NCBI GenBank assembly: GCA_963786295.1
Contig: CAWAYV010000009.1
Location: forward strand, 15,593-79,592
Source of the DNA: JACCZX01 sp963786295
GTDB taxonomy: Bacteria; Pseudomonadota; Gammaproteobacteria; Burkholderiales; Burkholderiaceae_F
Length of the DNA stretch: 64,000 nt
Direction of reading: 5' to 3'
The position numbers and the translations under genes are program-made. The notes under the pieces were generated by a model, which was not told where the DNA came from, did not search any database, and was given only the letters and a program-made list of their open reading frames with translations. Position 1 is the first letter of the stretch; the number at the start of each line of letters is the position of its first letter. Positions 38,801-47,087 of the stretch are shown here, piece by piece.

Positions 38801-40520
38801 CACCTGCCCCGGCATCGTGCTGGTGTAGGTGTTGGCGGTGCCCATCGTGAGCGCACCGGTGACCCGACTCGAGTCCCACGCTTGCAGACTGAAGCTGCCG
38901 CTGGGCCGTCGGCTGCGGCGTGAACACAATCGTGTAGGTGCCGCTCGCCGGCAACGCATACAGCGCTACGCGCAGCCGTGCCGTCGGATAACAGTTGCCG
39001 CTCGTGACGTGCTGCCATCGGGCGATAGATCGGATAGTTCAGGTACGGGGCCCCGTCATTCACGTCAGCGCTCGATACATACAGCGCCAGTCGCGACCCG
39101 CGGTGCCACTGAACGTCACGCGCGCCGTCTGCCCCGCTTGCGCCAGCCTGACCGCAGTGGCGGTGCCGTTGGTGGCGAGCGTGCCGCTCACATCGCCGGT
39201 CACCAGCACCTGCCCACTGAAGGTGGTGGTCAGCTGGCTGTTAGGCCTGATACGGAAACACCTGCACGGTGTAGGTGCCGGTGGTGGGCAACACCGGCAG
39301 ATCCAGTGAACGGCGTGGGCGTGGTCTGCGCCGCCGTAAACGTTGCTGGTGAGCTGCGTGCCATCGGGCTTGTACACGATCACATACAGCGTGGCGCCAC
39401 TCACCGAGGTGGTAAAGCTCGACAGCGTCAGCCCAAGCTGCTGACCGGCGGTGCCGCTGAAGGTCTTCTGCACCACCTGCCCCGGGATCGTGCTGGTGTA
39501 GGTGTTGGCGGTGCCCATCGTGAGCGCACCGGTGACCCGACTCGAGGCCCACGCTTGACGTTGAAGCTGCCGCTGGGGCCGGCTCGGCTACGGGTGAACA
39601 CTATCGTGTAGGTGCCACTGGCCGGCAACGCATCGAGCGCCACGCGCAGTCCGTGCCCGTCGGATAACAGTTGCCGCCCGTGACCTGCGTGCCATCGGGT
39701 CGATACACGGGTAGTTCAGGTACGGATTGCTGCCGCTTCATCGTCAACGCCGATACATACAGCACCCAGTCTTGACCCGCCGTGCCACTGAACGTCACGC
39801 GCGCCGTCTGCCCCGCTTGCGCCAGACTGACGGCAGTCGCGGTACCGTTGGTGGCGAGCGTGGCGCTCACATCAGCGGTCACCAGCACCTGCCCACTGAA
39901 GGTGGTGGTCAGCTCGGCGTAGTAGTCTTGATACGGAAACACCTGCACGGTGTAGGTGCCGGTGGTGGGCAGCACCGGCAGATCCAGCACACGCGCGTGG
40001 GCGTGGTCTTCGCCGCCGTGAACGTAGTGCTGGTGAGCTGCGTGCCATCGGGCTTGTACACCATCGCATACAGCGTGGCGCCACTCACCGAGGTGGTAAA
40101 GCTCGACAGCGTCAGCCCTAACTGCTGACCGGCGGTGCCGCTGAAGGTCTTCTGCACCACCTGCCCCGGGATCGTGCTGGTGTAGGTGTTGGCGGTGCCG
40201 ATCGTGAGCGCACCGGTGACCCGACTCGAGGCCCACGACTTGAGCTTGAAGCTGCCGGTGGACCGCTCGGGTACGGCGTGAACACGATCGTGTAGGTGCC
40301 GGTCGCCGGCAATCCATTGAGCGACACGCTGCAGTCCGTGCCAGTCGGATAACAGTTGCCGCCCGTGACCTGCACGCCATCGGGTCGATACACTGGTAGT
40401 TCAGGTACGGACAGCCCCGCTCATCGTCAGCGCCGATACATTCAGCACCCAGTCTTGACCTAGCGTGCCATTGAAGGTCACCCGTACCGACTGGCCGGGA
40501 TCGAACTAGACTGAGTAAGA
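35850..40520 (-). repeat. About seven tandem 675-bp repeats coding for paired PPC-like domains
   Basis: The marker CTGAAGGTCTTCTGCACC recurs at about 36073, 36755, 37433, 38107, 38784, 39457 and 40141. The spacings are 682, 678, 674, 677, 673 and 684 bases around an ideal 675 (225 codons). Copies at 36-37.5 kb (type 1, GEQRGLTLSGFTTSVS) differ from those at 38-40.2 kb (type 2, QQLGLTLSSFTTSVSGATLY), so the array has two sub-families. Each unit carries VTFSGTAG and KTFSGTAG half-domains, a CYPSG/CYPTG Cys motif and a LPVLPTTG linker. The departures from a multiple of three mark the indels that break the frame. Confidence 0.85.
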
Positions 40521-40763
40521 GCAACTCCACTCGTGCTCAGTGTCGCGTTGGTCTGCAACGTAACTGAGGCGGTGCCGGTGACGGCTGCATTGCTCCAAGT
40601 AAGAACGACGGCATACGTACCATTGAGCGGCAGCGGAGGTAGATGGATCGACGCTGCTGTCGAGTTCAGGTTTCCGGAACCATCGAAGCGTTAGCTGTGT
40701 TGTAGACGGTGTAGTACAGCGACGTGCCTGCCACGCTCGGAGCTATGTTGCTGAACTGCAGGC

Positions 40764-41663
40764 TCAGGGCTCGCCCGCATTGCCCGAGAACAGCACCACG
40801 GCTTTCTTGCCAGCAGTAGCGATGTTGATCGTGCTGGCCGCTCCATCGAGCACCGGCCGTATCGGTGTTTCGTAGTCAGCACAGGCACCAGTTGGTGGAA
40901 TGAACAACTGCGTCGACGCGGTTGATATTCCGAGCGGTGTCACGACTCGGGTGTTCGAGGTGGCTCCGAGCGGAACCAGCGCCGACAGCGACGTCGGACT
41001 GGCAACCGTGGTGGGCGCAATCACATTGCCCAGCTCGACTCGTGTGGCACCCGGTGCCACATCAAAGTTGGTGCCGATGATGGTGACCGTATTGCCAGGC
41101 ACCGCACAGCTCGGTGTCACACTGGTAATCGTCGGTGGTGCAGTGACCACCGTGCTGGAATAGACAAATGCTTCGCGCGTAGTGACCGTTGCAGCACCGA
41201 CGGTGACGCTGATCGCTCCGGTGGTGCCGGTGTTGGGTGCGGTCACCGTGAGCTGAGTCGCGGTAGCAGCAGACACCGTGGCGGTCACGCCATTGAACTT
41301 GACGGTGTTGCTGGCCAGCGTGGTGCTAAAGCCGCTACCCAGAAGTGTGACGGTCGTGCCGCCTTTGCCGATCTGCGGCGAGAACTCGGAGATGTTTAGT
41401 GCACCGGAAGCACTGCGACGAATCGCAACGATGTTGCCGACGGCGTCGTATTCGTAGTCAGCGCGCTCGCCCGTGGGAGCAATGGCTGACTTCAGGCGCC
41501 CTACTTCGTCGTACAGGTATTGCCAGCTCTGGGCGTTGGCGAGCGCCGGTAGCAGAAGGCTTATGAGGAGTGCAGCGGAATGGGCAAACTTGAAAGCGTC
41601 GGCGCGCGCACCGGTCCCGCACGCGCGCGCCCACGCAGCTACCCAAGCAACGACTTGTTGCAC
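40764..41663 (-). CDS. N-terminal part of the giant protein: signal peptide, YD repeat, two TIG domains
   Basis: This is a clean open frame. A hydrophobic segment (HSAALLISLLLPALANA) ends in a consensus signal-peptidase site before QSWQYLY, so the protein should enter the Sec pathway. Residues just after the signal form a single RHS-type YD repeat (YLYDEVGRLKSAIAPTGE and YEYDAVGNIVAI). Two IPT/TIG Ig-like domains follow (EFSPQIGKGGTTVTLLGSGF and ITSVTPSCAVPGNTVTIIGT). The GTG at 41663 is chosen for its GGGAGGGG site; a TTG at 41684 is the open-frame limit. The frame is lost at about 40764, where the PPC part starts. A single YD repeat before TIG domains, without an RHS core, is an unusual arrangement. 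Confidence 0.75.
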   Translation of the reverse strand: MQQVVAWVAAWARACGTGARADAFKFAHSAALLISLLLPALANAQSWQYLYDEVGRLKSAIAPTGERADYEYDAVGNIVAIRRSASGALNISEFSPQIGKGGTTVTLLGSGFSTTLASNTVKFNGVTATVSAATATQLTVTAPNTGTTGAISVTVGAATVTTREAFVYSSTVVTAPPTITSVTPSCAVPGNTVTIIGTNFDVAPGATRVELGNVIAPTTVASPTSLSALVPLGATSNTRVVTPLGISTASTQLFIPPTGACADYETPIRPVLDGAASTINIATAGKKAVVLFSGNAGEP

Positions 41664-41833
41664 GCCCCCTCCCGACCCCGCCAAGCTGCTACTGCTTTGA
41701 AATTGTTGTTTCGTTTACTTCTGGTTCAGTGCTGCTTCGACGCTCACTCGTACGTGAGTAGCTGTCGGTGAGACGCAATCACGCTATCACGGCGTATCGC
41801 AAATACGCAATCAGATTCGTGTTTGGCGTCGGA

Positions 41834-42298
41834 CTAGTCCGATCGGATGAGGGGATAGGGAGAGAAAACCCATTTTGAGTATCGTTCGCTGCCGCGGAAG
41901 TTCTCAAATGGCGCTTCAAATTTGTCCTGCTTGACTGGCCTACCGGTCGCAAGCGAGTACACGCCAACGATGCGTCCGCTGTTGTCTTTCAGCAAACCCC
42001 ATTCATCGCGACCGGTGAGTGGATCGACGAATCGGCGACGTAGATGTCGACGCGGCACTGGACTGCGATCATCCGTAAGAAGCTGCTGCAGTTCCGATGG
42101 TTTCGGCAGCGCACCCACTGGAGAATGCTGCTCGTAGCTCAACAACGCCGCGCGAAACTGTTGACCGATGAACAAGAGCTCAATTTCCTTGTCGCGTAAA
42201 GCCAACGAATGACCGGCCGACAACGACATGGCTGAGGCAAGACTCATCAGCGCCAAAGCGATCAGCAGTATTAAATACGTTGCGCCTTGCTGCTTCAT
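41834..42298 (-). CDS. Type II secretion/MSHA-like minor pseudopilin
   Basis: The product is 154 residues with a short leader ending in Gly (MKQQGATYLILLIALALMSL) followed by a hydrophobic helix. This is a prepilin-like N-terminus, but without the usual Glu at +5 of the mature protein, as seen in GspK-type or PilX-like tip subunits. The globular part contains VDPLTGRDEWGLLKD, also seen in pseudopilins that handle folded substrates. It is the last gene of the operon (overlapping the upstream gene by 4 bases) and is followed by 170 bases of non-coding DNA before the giant TIG/PPC gene. No terminator hairpin with a T-tail is visible in that gap. Confidence 0.7.
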   Translation of the reverse strand: MKQQGATYLILLIALALMSLASAMSLSAGHSLALRDKEIELLFIGQQFRAALLSYEQHSPVGALPKPSELQQLLTDDRSPVPRRHLRRRFVDPLTGRDEWGLLKDNSGRIVGVYSLATGRPVKQDKFEAPFENFRGSERYSKWVFSPYPLIRSD

Positions 42299-42675
42299 AA
42301 GTCAGCGTAGGCGATTCCCCATCGACTGCTGCCCGTCGCTCCACTTTTCAGATCGCCCACTTGCCCCTTTTCATTCGCCGGTGGCGGCAATACGATCCAT
42401 GTGTCGCTTCGATCAGTAACCGGGTCGACCGGTAGAGCACGGATATAGCGACGATCGACAAGTTCCTGCAAGCTGTCCGGAAAGCGGTTGTTGTCTTCGT
42501 AGAACTTATCGATCGAATGACGAGCCAGGCGCAGGTTTTCACGCAGGATCACATCGCGCGATCCGTCGAGTTGCCCGATGTAGCGCGGCCAAACGATCGC
42601 GATCAATGCACTCACGATCGCAAGCACGACAATCAATTCGATTAACGTGAAGCCTCTCAAGCGCATCGCGATCAC
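42295..42675 (-). CDS. Type II secretion pseudopilin (GspG/H-like)
   Basis: The product is 126 residues with a class III prepilin signal: a short charged leader, Gly, then FTLIELIVVLAIVSALIAIV, including the +5 Glu. The mature part has the LQELVDRRYIRALPVDPVTDRS segment common to major pseudopilins and a predicted small beta-rich C-terminus (SRWGIAYADL). Its start overlaps the upstream prepilin stop (ATGA) and its end overlaps the downstream gene in the same way. It needs a PilD-type prepilin peptidase, which is not encoded in this window. Confidence 0.8.
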   Translation of the reverse strand: MIAMRLRGFTLIELIVVLAIVSALIAIVWPRYIGQLDGSRDVILRENLRLARHSIDKFYEDNNRFPDSLQELVDRRYIRALPVDPVTDRSDTWIVLPPPANEKGQVGDLKSGATGSSRWGIAYADL

Positions 42676-43136
42676 CAGCGGCGATACGGCACGCCGTTCA
42701 ACCCAATAGCGTTAGAGGTTGAGAAAACGTCATAGACATCCTTGCCATCCTTTGGGTCATCGGGCTCAGAGGCATAGCTTCTCTTGCCCCAGGTTGCAAC
42801 AGCGGGCATCTCCGCCGCTGAAGAAAAAGGATCGCGTGGCACTTGGCGCAGAAAAAAAATCTTCTTGCGTTCGGGATCTCGCACGTCGATCACGCCATGC
42901 ACGAGCTCTTCGAGACGACGTGGATATCCAGTCTCGTCCAGCTTGCGTTCAACGCGGCCCGCATCCACTGCACGTTTGTAGCTGTCGATTGCTTCGCGCA
43001 TCTGCCGTAGGGCGACTCGTAATTCAGCTTCCTTGCTGCGCTTGACTTGTGTCTGCGCGACTGGAACCACGAGTGCGGCGAATGTCGCCACGATGGCGAG
43101 CGTGACCAGTAGTTCAATGTAGGTAAAGCCTCTCAC
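42672..43136 (-). CDS. Type II secretion pseudopilin
   Basis: The product is 154 residues beginning MRGFTYIELLVTLAIVATFA, a minimal prepilin leader (Met-Arg-Gly) with the processing site before Phe and Glu at +5. The rest has ETGYPRRLEELVHGVIDVRD and QVPRDPFSSAAEMPA, close to the YPxxLxxLv and PxDPF signature of GspG-like proteins. It is translationally coupled to the secretin upstream (ATGA) and to the next pseudopilin downstream. Which of the three pseudopilins here is the major subunit is not evident; the GspG at the operon start is the best candidate. Confidence 0.8.
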   Translation of the reverse strand: MRGFTYIELLVTLAIVATFAALVVPVAQTQVKRSKEAELRVALRQMREAIDSYKRAVDAGRVERKLDETGYPRRLEELVHGVIDVRDPERKKIFFLRQVPRDPFSSAAEMPAVATWGKRSYASEPDDPKDGKDVYDVFSTSNAIGLNGVPYRRW

Positions 43137-45538
43137 GGCACAACAGAGATAGTTAGCGGCGCAACGGCTACGGCTGCAGTTGAGCGGCCGTCCGAGAGAG
43201 TCGCCTGGGCGGAAACGACGTTTACCGACGTACTGACCGCGGGCTTCACCGGCCGCATTCGTAAAGTGAGCAGCGTGCCTGCAGCAACATCGCCACCAGG
43301 AGCGCTACGCACGATCGTGGCGAAGACTTGCCCATTGACTTGATCGATTCTTGAACTCATCGTCGCTTGCGCTCCCCCAGATGACAGCGCTGTTCCGCCG
43401 GTAGTCGCGAGGACCTGAAGTACCTGGGGATCGAAGCTGATGACGACCGGAACGGACTGCAGCGGCTCAGTCGGCTCGATGATTAACTCCGCGGTGAACT
43501 CATCGGTCACTCGAGCCTGTGAGGGACCAGTCCAGCGCATCGTTAAACCAGTGACCGGTCCGCCCGGTCCTGTACGACCCGTGGTTGGGGGCTGCATGTA
43601 TGGGGGCGGCTGCAGGACTGGGGGCTGTCCACTTCCCTCACCTGCGGGCGGAGTCACGTAGGGTGATGGGAAAGCTGGCGAAGGAACCAGCGGTGCCGTC
43701 GGGCTAGGGAAGGAGCCTTGAGACGCTGGCGCTTCAGTCGTCCGTGGCACTGGCGGAGCGGCCGGCGCAGGCAAAACGGTGGTGGGGGCAACGGCCGATG
43801 AAGACTCAGTTCCGCGCGATCGGAGACTTACTTCGGTGCCAGCTTCGAATTCGACATTTATCGGATCTGGTCGTCTTAACTGGCGCACAAGGCGCGGCGT
43901 GATCGACAGCACGATTTCGGTTCGCTTTACTTCGTCGGCTCGCGTCCCAAACAATCGATCCAAAATGGGTGGCTGGCTAATTACTGGCAGACCTGCGCGC
44001 GACATGCGCTCCTCATCGCTCAGCAAGCCCGCGAGAACTTGATTTTCTCCATCTCGCAATCGAAGCAAAGTCGAGGCGTTGCGCGTGCCTATACGGTACG
44101 CAACCGTGCCGGTCCGCGTGGTCACGGTACTGATGATGTTCGAGACTTCCAGCGCTACGCGTATCGCCACTTCATCGTCGAGGCTGATCGTTGGCTCTAC
44201 TTCCAGCTTTAGCCCTACGTCGATGTACTGGACGTTCTCCGACACAAAGCCAGTGGAAGTGGCAGTGGAAGTGATGTTCGGAACGCGCTCACCGATTAGT
44301 ATCCGGGCCTTCTCGCGATTGCGAGCTCTGATCCGCGGGTTCGCCAACAAGCTGACGGCCGTTCCCTCAGTTCTTGCAGTGATCACAGTTGGCGGAACGA
44401 CGGCACCAATCGTCCGGCTGCTGAGGTTTAGCAAATCATAGAGCGTCAAGTTTTGGCCGTTGGTGGCGAGTGGTGTCAAAGCCAACTGATCAGACCAGCG
44501 GATACCGAGATCGAGCAGGCGAGAGCGCGCTATTTCCAGTACTTCGACTTCGAGCATCACCTCGGCCTCGGCCAAGTCTTGCACCGCGATCAGACGCTCA
44601 ATCAACCGGATCGCCTCCGGCGTGTCACGCACCATTACGATATTGAGCTTCTCGTCGACCGCGATGTCGCGCGTCTTCACTAGCGTACGCAGTACATTTG
44701 CGACCTTCTGTGCATCCGCATTCGTGAGGTAGAAAGAGCGCACGACCAGTGATTGGTATTCGCGCTGCTTCTGAGCGGTGCTCGGATAGATCAAGACTGA
44801 GTTGTCGTTGAGGACTCGATACTCAAGCTGATTGGTGAGCAAGATCAATTCGAGCGCATCTTTGATTGGCGCGTTACGCACCACGATCGTGGTCCGCTGA
44901 TCTGGTTTGACGTCTTTGTCTAGAACGATGTTGACGCCCGAAGTACTTGCGACGATATCCATTACGCCCTTGAGTGGTGCGTCCTTGAAGTCCAACGTGA
45001 TTGTTTTTTGCAGAGACATCAAGACAGGTGAGCGTCGGCGACTGACTTCTTCGCGTTGATCGAGGATGCGTCGCTGCAGTTCAAGCGCCCGAACGTTTCT
45101 TGGATCAAGTGCAAGTGCGCCTCGAACCCTCGCTTCAGCGGTGTCGAGATCTTTCTTTGCCAAGGCGCTCTCAGCGTCGCTAACTGCCACCCGCACGCGA
45201 TCGCCACGCACCAACGCGTCGAGCCGCTGCAAAGCGACCGGGTTTTGCGGGTCGACACTTAACAGCCGCCGGTAAGTGGCTATCGCATCATCTTCTTGGC
45301 CCTTCGAGCGCTGGGCATCGGCCTGGGCGACCAGCGCTTGTGTCAAATTGGCTCTGATCGCCAGCGCTTGGCCGCGCAGTTCGGCATTGCGTGGTTCCCT
45401 GCTCGAAGCTTCACTGGCGAGAACCCACGCCTCCTCCAGCTTTCCCTGGCTGACCAACAGGTCGATGCGATCGCTCTCGATCGGAGTTGCGCAGCCCGTC
45501 GTAAGCGCTGCAGCCATTATCCAGTTGAGGTACCTCAC
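43133..45538 (-). CDS. Secretin lipoprotein with TPR and C-terminal cohesin-like domain
   Basis: This is the outer-membrane gate of the secretion machine, 801 residues. A lipobox ends at Cys16 (AAALTTGC). TPR-like helices occupy about 25-150. A secretin/TonB short N-terminal domain (ITLDFKDAPLKGVMDIVASTSGVNIVLD) is followed by N1/NolW-type domains (VVRSFYLTNADAQKVANVLRTL). The secretin pore core is recognised by VPNITSTATSTGF, IDVGLKLEVEPTI and RTEIVLSITPRLVR. After a long Pro-rich linker there is a cohesin-like beta-sandwich (PLQSVPVVISFDPQVLQVLA), as in secretins of MSHA or Oxp-like systems. It is coupled by ATGA to the genes on both sides. Confidence 0.9.
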   Translation of the reverse strand: MRYLNWIMAAALTTGCATPIESDRIDLLVSQGKLEEAWVLASEASSREPRNAELRGQALAIRANLTQALVAQADAQRSKGQEDDAIATYRRLLSVDPQNPVALQRLDALVRGDRVRVAVSDAESALAKKDLDTAEARVRGALALDPRNVRALELQRRILDQREEVSRRRSPVLMSLQKTITLDFKDAPLKGVMDIVASTSGVNIVLDKDVKPDQRTTIVVRNAPIKDALELILLTNQLEYRVLNDNSVLIYPSTAQKQREYQSLVVRSFYLTNADAQKVANVLRTLVKTRDIAVDEKLNIVMVRDTPEAIRLIERLIAVQDLAEAEVMLEVEVLEIARSRLLDLGIRWSDQLALTPLATNGQNLTLYDLLNLSSRTIGAVVPPTVITARTEGTAVSLLANPRIRARNREKARILIGERVPNITSTATSTGFVSENVQYIDVGLKLEVEPTISLDDEVAIRVALEVSNIISTVTTRTGTVAYRIGTRNASTLLRLRDGENQVLAGLLSDEERMSRAGLPVISQPPILDRLFGTRADEVKRTEIVLSITPRLVRQLRRPDPINVEFEAGTEVSLRSRGTESSSAVAPTTVLPAPAAPPVPRTTEAPASQGSFPSPTAPLVPSPAFPSPYVTPPAGEGSGQPPVLQPPPYMQPPTTGRTGPGGPVTGLTMRWTGPSQARVTDEFTAELIIEPTEPLQSVPVVISFDPQVLQVLATTGGTALSSGGAQATMSSRIDQVNGQVFATIVRSAPGGDVAAGTLLTLRMRPVKPAVSTSVNVVSAQATLSDGRSTAAVAVAPLTISVVP

Positions 45539-46026
45539 GGCAACCCGCCAACCGATAAATCGAATCTCCGGCCACCTTGCGCTAGGTCGATCACAATCAA
45601 GTTTGGCGGTTGCAGCTTTTCGACGACAAAACGGTTAGCGAGCTTTTCGCCGCTTCCCGCCAAGTGGCTCTTGCCATCGATGGAGATGATCGCCTTCCAC
45701 ACGCCGTCGATCTGAGCCTTGCCGAGCACTTGAAACTCGGGAGGAAGCACCGGTACTTCCACTACGGGACGAGATGAAACCTCTGTGGCCGTAGCCGGGC
45801 CCGACTTCGCGAACAACTTGGTAGCTCCACTCCCAATCGGATGAATCTTCGCATCGAGAGTCGCGATCGGCGGCAGCACCGGGACGGGTGGGTCCTGATC
45901 CTTTTTTTGCTGAAACGCATCTCGGCTGTGAACGCTGGCGACTACGACGGCTGCCGGTTGCGGTGCGAACCACCAAACCGCAGTCGCCACTGCTAAGGTA
46001 ATCAGGACAACTCGAGAGCGAATCAA
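45535..46026 (-). CDS. PilP/GspC-like assembly protein
   Basis: The product is 163 residues with one N-terminal membrane helix (MIRSRVVLITLAVATAVWWF), a Pro-rich linker (DPPVPVLPPIATLD) and a small beta domain (EFQVLGKAQIDGVWKAIISI, then SHLAGSGEKLANRFVVEKL). It matches the HR-domain position and size of GspC/PilP, which links the inner-membrane platform to the secretin. Identification is by architecture and operon position more than strong sequence identity. It overlaps both neighbours by four bases. Confidence 0.65.
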   Translation of the reverse strand: MIRSRVVLITLAVATAVWWFAPQPAAVVVASVHSRDAFQQKKDQDPPVPVLPPIATLDAKIHPIGSGATKLFAKSGPATATEVSSRPVVEVPVLPPEFQVLGKAQIDGVWKAIISIDGKSHLAGSGEKLANRFVVEKLQPPNLIVIDLAQGGRRFDLSVGGLP

Positions 46027-46568
46027 GAGCCGCTCCTGTAAACCACAATCAGCAAAGCCTCAATCGCGTCAGTGCCGCTCGCTTGCTTTTCCACGCTGAC
46101 CCTTTCCATAAGCCAGCCCGGGGACGTGGCGAGTATGTTGGACAAAGCCGGTAACGCTCGAGCAGCGCTTCCCGTCATTCGAATTTCGAGCGATACCGCA
46201 CCGTAATCAGCGGAATAATTGGCGACGTCGCTGATCCCGATAGCCTCGACCGAAAGTTCCGACTTCTCCAGCAGCGCAGAAGCGGCGCGCGCTGTCTGTG
46301 CAGCTTCCCTTCGGGAGGGAAAGATCGCCGATTGTTCGGCGAGCCGTGCGCGCCACAGCGTCAATGCACTCTTCGCTTGGCTCGCAACTCGATCGTTGGT
46401 ACTGAGCTTTGCCGCAACAAGCTGTTTTTGCGCTAATGCTTCCACCGCAGCTATCTCCAGCGTGATCGCAACGAGCGCTGCGCCCGTCACGAATAGGGCC
46501 ACGATTGGTAGTCCAAAGCTGCGCAAAACTCGTCGCAGCAACCACTCCGCTGTTAGAAGACCCTTCAT
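46023..46568 (-). CDS. PilO/GspM-like assembly protein
   Basis: The product is 181 residues starting MKGLLTAEWLLRRVLRSFG, with a membrane helix (LPIVALFVTGAALVAITLEIA), a coiled-coil stretch (about 55-110) and a ferredoxin-like C-terminal domain (SVEAIGISDVANYSADYGAV). That is the standard layout of PilO/GspM. In the raw sequence it is fused to the upstream PilN-like gene in one frame. It is annotated separately because ATGA at 46565-46568 would provide a stop/start overlap after repair of one base, exactly as at most other junctions of this operon. Confidence 0.65.
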   Translation of the reverse strand: MKGLLTAEWLLRRVLRSFGLPIVALFVTGAALVAITLEIAAVEALAQKQLVAAKLSTNDRVASQAKSALTLWRARLAEQSAIFPSRREAAQTARAASALLEKSELSVEAIGISDVANYSADYGAVSLEIRMTGSAARALPALSNILATSPGWLMERVSVEKQASGTDAIEALLIVVYRSGS

Positions 46569-47087
46569 CCGTTGCGCAGAATCCAAGAAAACCCCACATC
46601 GCATCTCGTCGCAGACGATTCCCGCGTCCGTGCAGGTTCGCAGCGCCGAATCGAGGTGCCGCCGAAGTCCGGGCACAGTTTCAAGAGTTTCCACTGTGCG
46701 TGCCACATCTTCGATGCGGCTGCCCCGAAGAATCAACTCACCCTTTCGAAGTTTGGCGCCAAGCGTGAGACGCTCGAGCGTCACGTCGCTTGATAAAGCG
46801 CCGGCTATTGTCGAAAGGGCGCTATCCCAATCTGCAAGTCGGGCCGTCATGTGAGATTCGATGAAACGCGCCGACCTCATTTCCGTCTCGGTCGGCCGAT
46901 CGATGGCAGTTACTGGTTCCGCGCTGGCAATCGATGCAGACCCGAAGGCAACTTCATGCGCAGATTCCAGTTCAGTCCATTGATACGTCGTGAATGCCAC
47001 GAGCATTAGTACGACGCTCCAGAGCCCGGCAAGAGGAGCAGTTCGCGCACGATCGTTTCCACTGATACGGAGCTGGAGCTTCTTCAT
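46565..47087 (-). CDS. PilN/GspL-C-like assembly protein (false fusion to the next gene)
   Basis: The product is about 173 residues, with a short cytoplasmic tail (MKKLQLRISG), one membrane helix (LAGLWSVVLMLVAFTTYQWT), a coiled-coil/helical part and a ferredoxin-like domain (ERLTLGAKLRKGELILRGSR). The frame continues into the PilO-like gene as sequenced. Removing one base in the GGGG run near 46595-46600 gives the tail RCGFSWILRNG and a TGA at 46565-46567. It overlaps the PilM-like gene by 4 bases. A natural PilN-PilO fusion is the less likely alternative. Confidence 0.6.

Larger units (their letters stand above)
34606..41663 (-). pseudogene. Giant exported TIG/PPC-repeat protein, fragmented by frameshifts
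   Basis: This is a single gene of about 7 kb (~2,350 residues if repaired) with three parts: a signal peptide, YD repeat and two TIG domains (41663-40764); an array of about seven ~225-residue repeats (about 40520-35850); and a distinct C-terminal PPC region (35850-34606). Each repeat contains two FSGTAG-centred beta-sandwich domains that look like bacterial pre-peptidase C-terminal (PPC) domains. The frame changes roughly every 100-300 bases inside the array, always at spots where neighbouring repeats differ by one or two bases, such as GCCGTGAAGG at 37430 against GCCGCTGAAGG in the other copies. The last ORF reaches its natural end, LPLTGTYRIHF, at 34606-34608 after one repair. Function is unknown; an exported repeat protein or adhesin is likely. 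Confidence 0.7.

Noticed and set aside
38262..39611. Plus-strand frames in the repeat array (188 and 260 residues)
   Set aside because: They are antisense to the PPC repeats, rich in Arg/Gly/Ala, and repeat with the array; no start signals or family match.
35850..40520. A CRISPR array or non-coding satellite
   Set aside because: The units are ~675 bp and near a multiple of three, and they encode beta-sandwich domains in the reverse strand; there are no short repeats with unique spacers and no cas genes.
41664..41833. Terminator between the secretion operon and the giant gene
   Set aside because: Only a 5-bp stem (CTCAC/GTGAG) near 41743-41758 without a T-run; too weak to call.
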